A program made the position numbers and the translations under genes. Positions 57,412 through 61,873 of a stretch of DNA of 61,873 bases are shown here, one piece after another; within the stretch, counting starts at the first letter, position 1; each line of letters begins with the position of its first letter. Under the pieces are notes generated by a model. It saw only the letters and a program-made list of their open reading frames with translations. It ran no database searches and had not been told where the DNA came from. Source of the stretch: DASWJS01 sp036397035 (GTDB taxonomy: Bacteria > Actinomycetota > AC-67); the NCBI GenBank assembly GCA_036397035.1, contig DASWJS010000033.1:1-61873 (forward strand), read 5' to 3'.

Positions 57412-59679
57412 ATGGACGAACGCAGCCTCGGACGATCGCGCTTCTACCGGCTGGGGCTCTTCGCCCACCGGCGGCGGTACTGGGTGCTCGGCGGCTGGCT
57501 CTTGGCGCTCCTGGCGCTCGGCGGCCCGTTGTCGTCGCTGTCGAAGAACCTGTCGCAAGGGGGCTTCGAGGTGCCCGGCTCGCAGTCGGCGCGCGTCGCG
57601 CGCGCGGTCGAAGAAGACTTCTCGGGGAACTACGAGATCACCGACCTGCTCGTGATGCGCTCGTCCTCGCTCGTGGCGACCGATCCCGCGTACCGGGCGG
57701 CCTTCGCGCGGGTACGCGCCGCGCTCTTGGACGGCCCGGGAGTCGACTCGATCACCGATCCCTACGCGGACCCGGCACGAGCGATCTCCGCCGACGGGCA
57801 CGTCTTGACGGCGACGATCGGGCTGACCGACGACCAGAACCAGGCGCTGCTCAACAACCCCGAGATGGAGGCGATCGTCGAGGACGCCTCGGAGGGCAGC
57901 GGCATCCAGACCTTGCTCACCGGCGCGCCGCCCTTCTACGCGGCCTTCACCGAAACGACCACGCACGACCTCGAGCGCGCCGAGAAGGTCGCGCTGCCGA
58001 TCACGCTCGTGATCCTGGTCGTCGCCTTCGGTTCCATCGTGGCGGCCGGCGTCCCGCTGATCCTGGCGCTGTTCGGGCTCGCGGTCTCCTTCGGCGTGAT
58101 CTCTCTCATTGCGACCCAGTTCACGGTGAGCACGTTCGCACAGAACACGGCTTCCATGATCGGCATCGGCGTCGGCATCGACTACTCGCTGTTCATCCTC
58201 ACCCGTTTCCGCGAGCACTTGCGCGCCGGCTCTCCGGTGCCGTCTGCGATCGCCGGGGCGCTCGCGACGAGCGGCAAGGCCGTGTTCGTGTCGGCCCTCA
58301 CGGTCGTGGTCGCCTTGTCGGGCACGCAGCTCGTGCGCATCGCCGCCTTCCGCTCGATGGGCTTCGCGGCCATGATCGCGGTCGCTCTCGCCGGCGCCGC
58401 GGCGCTGACCCTGCTGCCGGCGATCCTCGGGATGCTCGGCACGCGGATCGACACCTGGTCCTTCGGGCGCAAGCGGCGCGCGGGGAGTCCCTTGTGGCAC
58501 CGGTGGGCGACTGGAGTCATGCGACGGCCATGGCTCGCGCTGTTCGCGTCGCTGGCGTTCCTCGGCGTCCTGGCCGTGCCGGCGCTCGAGTTACGGATGG
58601 GTTCGTCGGGGCCCTCGATTCTGCCGGCGGACGCCGGCCCGCGCGTCGCGGCGGAGATCACGGCGGACGCCTTCGGCGAGGGGCAGGTTGCCCCGGTGCA
58701 GATCGTCGTCTCCGACCCGCGCGGCATGTTCGGCGACGGGTTCGCCGATCTCTACGAGCTGGCCGGAGCGTTGGCGCAGGACCCGGAAGTCGCGCGCGTG
58801 GACTCCCTGGCCACCCTCGTTCCCGGCGCGCCGCTCGCGCAGGCCCAGCAGGCGGCGATCGGCGCGCGCGACGCCGGGATGACGGGCCAGCTCGTCACGC
58901 CCGACGGCGAGGAGACGCTGCTCTTGGCGGTCACCAAGCACGGGCCGCAGTCGGATCCGGTCGACGCCTACATCGAGCGGCTCCGCGCAGCGCTGCCGGA
59001 CCTCGTGGCGCCGGGCGTCGAGGCGATCGTCGGCGGGGACGCCGGGCTCAACACCGACATCAACAACGAGATGGCCGACAAGCTCGTGCCGATCGTCGCG
59101 CTCGTGCTGGCGCTGTCGTTCCTGGTCCTGCTGGTGTTCTTCCGGAGCGTCCTGCTGCCGCTCAAGGCGATCCTGATGAACACCGCCTCGGTCCTGGCCA
59201 CCTACGGCGTGCTGGTGTTCATCTTCCAGCAGGGGCACTTCGAGGACCTGCTCGCCTTCCGCTCGACCGGCAACATCGACTCGTTCCTGCCGCTGTTCAT
59301 GTTCTCGATCCTGTTCGGCCTGTCGATGGACTACGAGGTGTTCATGCTCGCGCGAATCCGCGAGGAGTATCTGCGGACGGGCGACAACACCGAGGCGGTC
59401 GGGTGGGGTCTGGAGCACACCGGCCGGATCATCACGAGCGCAGCGCTCGTCATGGTCACCGTGTTCGGCGCGTTCGCGCTGGCCAGCCTGGCGCCCATCA
59501 AGGCGATGGGCTTCGGACTGGCGACGGCGGTGTTCCTGGACGCCACGCTCATCCGGACCGTGCTCGTTCCGGCGACCATGCGCTTGATGGGCGACTGGAA
59601 CTGGTGGATGCCGTCGTGGCTGGAGCGGTTCGTCCCGCGGGTGGCGCTGGAGGAGGTCGTCCCTGAGCCCGCGAGCTGA
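57412..59679 (+). CDS. MMPL family RND-type transporter
   Basis: A 755-residue polytopic membrane protein with the duplicated MMPL/RND plan: one helix, a periplasmic-side domain, five helices, then the same again. Each half has the proton-relay Asp-Tyr: GIGVGIDYSLFILTRFRE and LFGLSMDYEVFMLARIREEY. Members export lipids, siderophores or drugs in Actinomycetota; the substrate here is unknown. AAGGAGGG precedes the ATG. The gene follows the cupredoxin by 19 bp, so they may be one transcript, though a functional link is not evident. Confidence 0.92.
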   Translation: MDERSLGRSRFYRLGLFAHRRRYWVLGGWLLALLALGGPLSSLSKNLSQGGFEVPGSQSARVARAVEEDFSGNYEITDLLVMRSSSLVATDPAYRAAFARVRAALLDGPGVDSITDPYADPARAISADGHVLTATIGLTDDQNQALLNNPEMEAIVEDASEGSGIQTLLTGAPPFYAAFTETTTHDLERAEKVALPITLVILVVAFGSIVAAGVPLILALFGLAVSFGVISLIATQFTVSTFAQNTASMIGIGVGIDYSLFILTRFREHLRAGSPVPSAIAGALATSGKAVFVSALTVVVALSGTQLVRIAAFRSMGFAAMIAVALAGAAALTLLPAILGMLGTRIDTWSFGRKRRAGSPLWHRWATGVMRRPWLALFASLAFLGVLAVPALELRMGSSGPSILPADAGPRVAAEITADAFGEGQVAPVQIVVSDPRGMFGDGFADLYELAGALAQDPEVARVDSLATLVPGAPLAQAQQAAIGARDAGMTGQLVTPDGEETLLLAVTKHGPQSDPVDAYIERLRAALPDLVAPGVEAIVGGDAGLNTDINNEMADKLVPIVALVLALSFLVLLVFFRSVLLPLKAILMNTASVLATYGVLVFIFQQGHFEDLLAFRSTGNIDSFLPLFMFSILFGLSMDYEVFMLARIREEYLRTGDNTEAVGWGLEHTGRIITSAALVMVTVFGAFALASLAPIKAMGFGLATAVFLDATLIRTVLVPATMRLMGDWNWWMPSWLERFVPRVALEEVVPEPAS

Positions 59680-59912
59680 GCCCCGGAGCTAGCGCAGCCG
59701 GACCCTCGTCCCGACCCTCCACCATCCGTAGCCGGTCACTTCGACGCGCATCGGACACAAATCGAGCGAACTTGTCCTTTCCCAGACATTGCCCCTCGCG
59801 GGAACGCTCCGGTTGGTCTCGCGCACGGGGCCGAGAGCGGTGACCGAAGGGGTGCGCTGTCCGGAGGGGACGGATGACCCCGCAGCACCGGGCTTTCGAT
59901 CCTCGAACACGG

Positions 59913-59933
59913 AAAAATGTGGCGAACCACAAA
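59913..59933 (-). terminator. Terminator-like hairpin on the minus strand
   Basis: Read on the minus strand, TGTGG, loop TTCG and CCACA form a five-pair stem with the very stable UUCG tetraloop, followed by five T. This is a standard intrinsic terminator, yet no minus-strand gene is seen immediately upstream of it. Confidence 0.5.
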
Positions 59934-59961
59934 ACCGAGACAACCTGGCGACGCCGACGTA

Positions 59962-60001
59962 GGTGTGAAGTATCAGGAGGAGTTTGAACACACCACCTTG
60001 A
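59962..60001 (+). promoter_or_regulatory. Stem-loop displaying a Shine-Dalgarno sequence and tiny ORF
   Basis: GGTGTG (59962-59967) can pair with CACACC (59989-59994). The 21-nt loop holds a near-perfect AGGAGGAG at 59975-59982. A TTG at 59984 would open a five-codon frame (M-N-T-P-P, stop 59999-60001). This could be a leader peptide or simply a decaying start site. Confidence 0.35.
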
Positions 60002-60120
60002 GTTAGGCCCCTCCGGCGGGTTGGGACCGCCGCGGTTGCGAGCGATCCGCCAAAGGGCGGGCTGAGCAGCACCTTTGCACGACGACAGGACGACGAACGA
60101 CGAGGAAAGGGGACCTTCCG

Positions 60121-61873
60121 GTGGGCACGATCCTCACAACCGCACCCTCATCCCGGCGCAGAACCGCCTCCGTAGTCACAGGACACGCTGTGCTCCTCGT
60201 CTTGTTGCTCACGACGGGACCCGCCCGCGCCGCGCAGGCCCCGGTCACGATCACCCAGCATTGGGACCTTCTGCCTGAGGCCCGCACCGGGCTCCTCACC
60301 GACACCTCGATCGAGATCAACCGCGGCGCCGCGCCCATGGGAACTGACCTGCTCGACCCGGTTCCCCAGCAGGTGGCCCTTGACGTCGTGGCCCGGCACA
60401 CCAACGGCACGCCGGGCTCGAAATGGTCCGTCTACCTCTCGATGGGCAGCGGGACGAGCGGCGGCTACTTCTGGGTGGACATCCCGGCGACGGCGACGAC
60501 CTTCGGCCTCTACTCCACGACTTTCTCCACCTGGCCCGCAGGAGCCGGGTTCGACCGGATCAACCTGAACCGCAGCAACGGGACCGGCCTTGCGGGCACG
60601 CTGGACATCCGCAAGGTGACCCTTCGCCTCGTCCAGTCCGGCACGATCGCAAAGACCCAGGCCCGCTTCCCGCTCGGCGCGCGCACCGAGGCCATTACCA
60701 CCTCCTCCTGGATAGACCTTGCCGACGGGGCCAACTACCTCTACCCGGCCGACTATCAGGAGGACGGAACGGGTCCGTATCACGCAGCATTCGACCCCGC
60801 CCCGTCGGTGAAGCTCCGCGCATCGGGAACCCCCTGCGGGCTGCAGGTGCGCCTCGTGAAGGCAATCATCGACGCCAACGGCGAGGAGACGGGGATCGCC
60901 GCGGTGGCGAACTCCGAGATCGAGCTGACGAACACCGGCGGCTCGGTGTATTCCCCTGCGCTCTCACTGGTCAAGGGAGGCGTCTACCGCCCGCAGGTCA
61001 GAAAGGTCTCCTGCTCAGGAGCCGCTCCCACCGGCACCATCACCTCGATCGACCTTGAGCTGTCGCAGTCCAGCAGCCATCCCGACGGGATCGCCCGCAC
61101 CGTCGGCTATTACCCCTCGCTCTCTGACGGCGTGGACGTCGACCTCACGAACCAGAACGTCCCGCTGAACTTCCGCTTCCGGGCCCCGGAGCGAAACGTG
61201 CCGAAGGCAACCGGGGCCTGGGCCGTCTCGGCCAAGCGCGTCACCGGCACCGGCTCCTACTCCGTCGGGCTTCACAACCACACCCGCGCCGAGCAGGTGC
61301 CCCTGTCCGCCCCGATCCTTGACTACACGATCGGGGGCACCTCGCAGTTCAACTTCCAAGTGAACGAAGTCGAGTCGCTCCCGGCAGCGGGCGACGAGCT
61401 GGATACCGTGGTCAGCCCCGCCGCGGGCACGACCGTCCATGCGTGGAGCTCTTACCTGCAGGTGAACTATCGCCTGGCCGACCTCGACGCCCCGGTCCTG
61501 ACGGTGCCCTTCGCCGCGACCCAGACCCACATCTCGCCCGGCGTCTCGCCCGGCGCGCAGGACTCGGTCACCTTCAGCGCGACCCTGTGGGACTTCTCGG
61601 CGATTGACTGGGACGTCGAGGTCAGAAATGCCTCGGGCTCGCTCGTGGCGACCGGCTCGGGCACCGCGGCCGCGCAGACCGCCGCGGCGATCTCCTGGAC
61701 CTGGGACGGCACCGACGGCACGACGGTCGTCCCCGACGGCACCTACACCGCGCGTCTTATCGCGACCGATCTGCCGGGCAACGTCAACGACGCCGCGACC
61801 ACGACCGTCGTGGTCGACACCGTGGCGCCGGTCGTGTCGAACTACGGGCTGGACCCCTCGACGGTGGACGTGG
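60121..61873 (+). CDS. Large secreted protein, N-terminal part (runs off the window)
   Basis: An open frame from GTG 60121, behind AGGAAAGGGG, to the window end (584 codons, no stop). An N-terminal signal peptide is clear: basic start, hydrophobic VVTGHAVLLVLLLTT, cleavage after GPARA. The next 450 residues are beta-rich, with several Thr/Ser/Gly/Asn-rich strands and two cysteines (near 241 and 299) that may pair; I recognise no family there. From about 470 a FlgD-type Ig-like domain is seen (SWTWDGTDGTTVVPDGTYTA, then ATDLPGNVND), and a linker to another begins (DTVAPVVSNYGLDPSTV). It is probably an exported surface or cell-wall-associated protein. Codon choice seems less GC-biased than in its neighbours. 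Confidence 0.8.
   Translation, partial: MGTILTTAPSSRRRTASVVTGHAVLLVLLLTTGPARAAQAPVTITQHWDLLPEARTGLLTDTSIEINRGAAPMGTDLLDPVPQQVALDVVARHTNGTPGSKWSVYLSMGSGTSGGYFWVDIPATATTFGLYSTTFSTWPAGAGFDRINLNRSNGTGLAGTLDIRKVTLRLVQSGTIAKTQARFPLGARTEAITTSSWIDLADGANYLYPADYQEDGTGPYHAAFDPAPSVKLRASGTPCGLQVRLVKAIIDANGEETGIAAVANSEIELTNTGGSVYSPALSLVKGGVYRPQVRKVSCSGAAPTGTITSIDLELSQSSSHPDGIARTVGYYPSLSDGVDVDLTNQNVPLNFRFRAPERNVPKATGAWAVSAKRVTGTGSYSVGLHNHTRAEQVPLSAPILDYTIGGTSQFNFQVNEVESLPAAGDELDTVVSPAAGTTVHAWSSYLQVNYRLADLDAPVLTVPFAATQTHISPGVSPGAQDSVTFSATLWDFSAIDWDVEVRNASGSLVATGSGTAAAQTAAAISWTWDGTDGTTVVPDGTYTARLIATDLPGNVNDAATTTVVVDTVAPVVSNYGLDPSTVDV

Larger units (their letters stand above)
59680..60120. other. 441-bp non-coding region upstream of a secreted protein
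   Basis: No credible gene on either strand. It contains several small inverted repeats (for example GGGG/CCCC around 59866-59882), the minus-strand terminator-like hairpin, a Shine-Dalgarno-bearing stem-loop and two GC hairpins (60014-60032; CCGCC/GGCGG around 60048-60061). The last 25 nt have repeated GACGA units and the ribosome-binding site AGGAAAGGGG. A structured leader RNA is possible, but I could not match a known riboswitch. Confidence 0.5.

Noticed and set aside
59680..60120. A known riboswitch (c-di-GMP, ydaO/c-di-AMP, cobalamin)
   Set aside because: I compared the sequence from memory with conserved cores of these classes and found no match; only generic hairpins are supported.

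Overview
The window is one continuous stretch of high-GC bacterial chromosome. It has almost no spare DNA, many ATGA/GTGA stop-start overlaps, and many GTG and TTG starts. Gene content points to Actinomycetota: SepF and DivIVA downstream of ftsZ, a DUF3040 membrane protein, an HNH protein next to mraZ, a TraR/DksA protein with a histone-H1-like arm beside ileS/lspA, and a LAxTG sorting signal. A MurE with the DNPR motif suggests a meso-diaminopimelate cell wall. Gene order resembles that remembered for Streptomyces and Mycobacterium (rpsO-pnp-M16 peptidase-dapB-thyX; ftsZ-pgeF-yggS-sepF-yggT-divIVA; ileS-dksA-lspA-rluD-dnaE-his). I cannot name class or genus; a deep-branching or uncultured lineage is possible. 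I see no rRNA, tRNA, CRISPR array, insertion sequence or prophage.

Layout. 1-12412: translation and RNA metabolism (rimP, nusA, ylxR, infB, DUF503, rbfA, nrnA, truB, ribF, rpsO, pnp), then an M16 peptidase and dapB. 12538-20528: mixed single genes: a MASE1 histidine kinase, a ThyX-like tandem protein, a 45-residue minus-strand ORF, dinB, a crotonase, DUF3040, MerR and HNH proteins. 20590-39301: a near-complete division and cell-wall (dcw) cluster from mraZ to divIVA, with a probable MraZ operator at its head and no ftsA. 39428-45590: two proteins with Lys/Ala/Pro-rich H1-like arms, flanking a minus-strand ileS and YchF-like pair. 45605-51926: lspA, rluD, a methyltransferase, dnaE and an orphan LuxR-type regulator. 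51954-56907: a LON-domain protein divergent from hisD-hisC-hisB-hisH-hisA. 56904-61873: envelope genes: a LAxTG-anchored cupredoxin, an MMPL transporter, a 441-bp non-coding region and the start of a large secreted protein that runs off the window.

How the genes work together. The first block builds and matures ribosomes and turns over RNA. dapB supplies meso-DAP to MurE; Mur enzymes, MraY and MurG build lipid II; FtsW/FtsI polymerise it at a septum organised by FtsZ and SepF, and DivIVA marks the poles. The his block makes histidine, although hisF, hisG, hisI and hisE are not here.

Regulation visible in sequence. Several genes (rpsO, the ThyX-like gene, dinB, divIVA, hisD, the LON gene) have a TAnnnT -10 box only 6-12 nt before the start codon and no Shine-Dalgarno sequence, as expected of leaderless mRNAs. 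mraZ has a consensus promoter covered by four GTGG repeats with 10-bp spacing. ftsZ has its own promoter and a leader of about 250 nt.

No clearly new multi-gene system is evident. The best leads are single genes: the membrane-anchored H1-like protein after divIVA, a 53-residue membrane protein between mraZ and rsmH, the ThyX-like protein with complementary half-motifs, the YchF-like protein without a P-loop lysine, the cell-wall cupredoxin overlapping hisA, and a YggT gene that seems to start with ATC.
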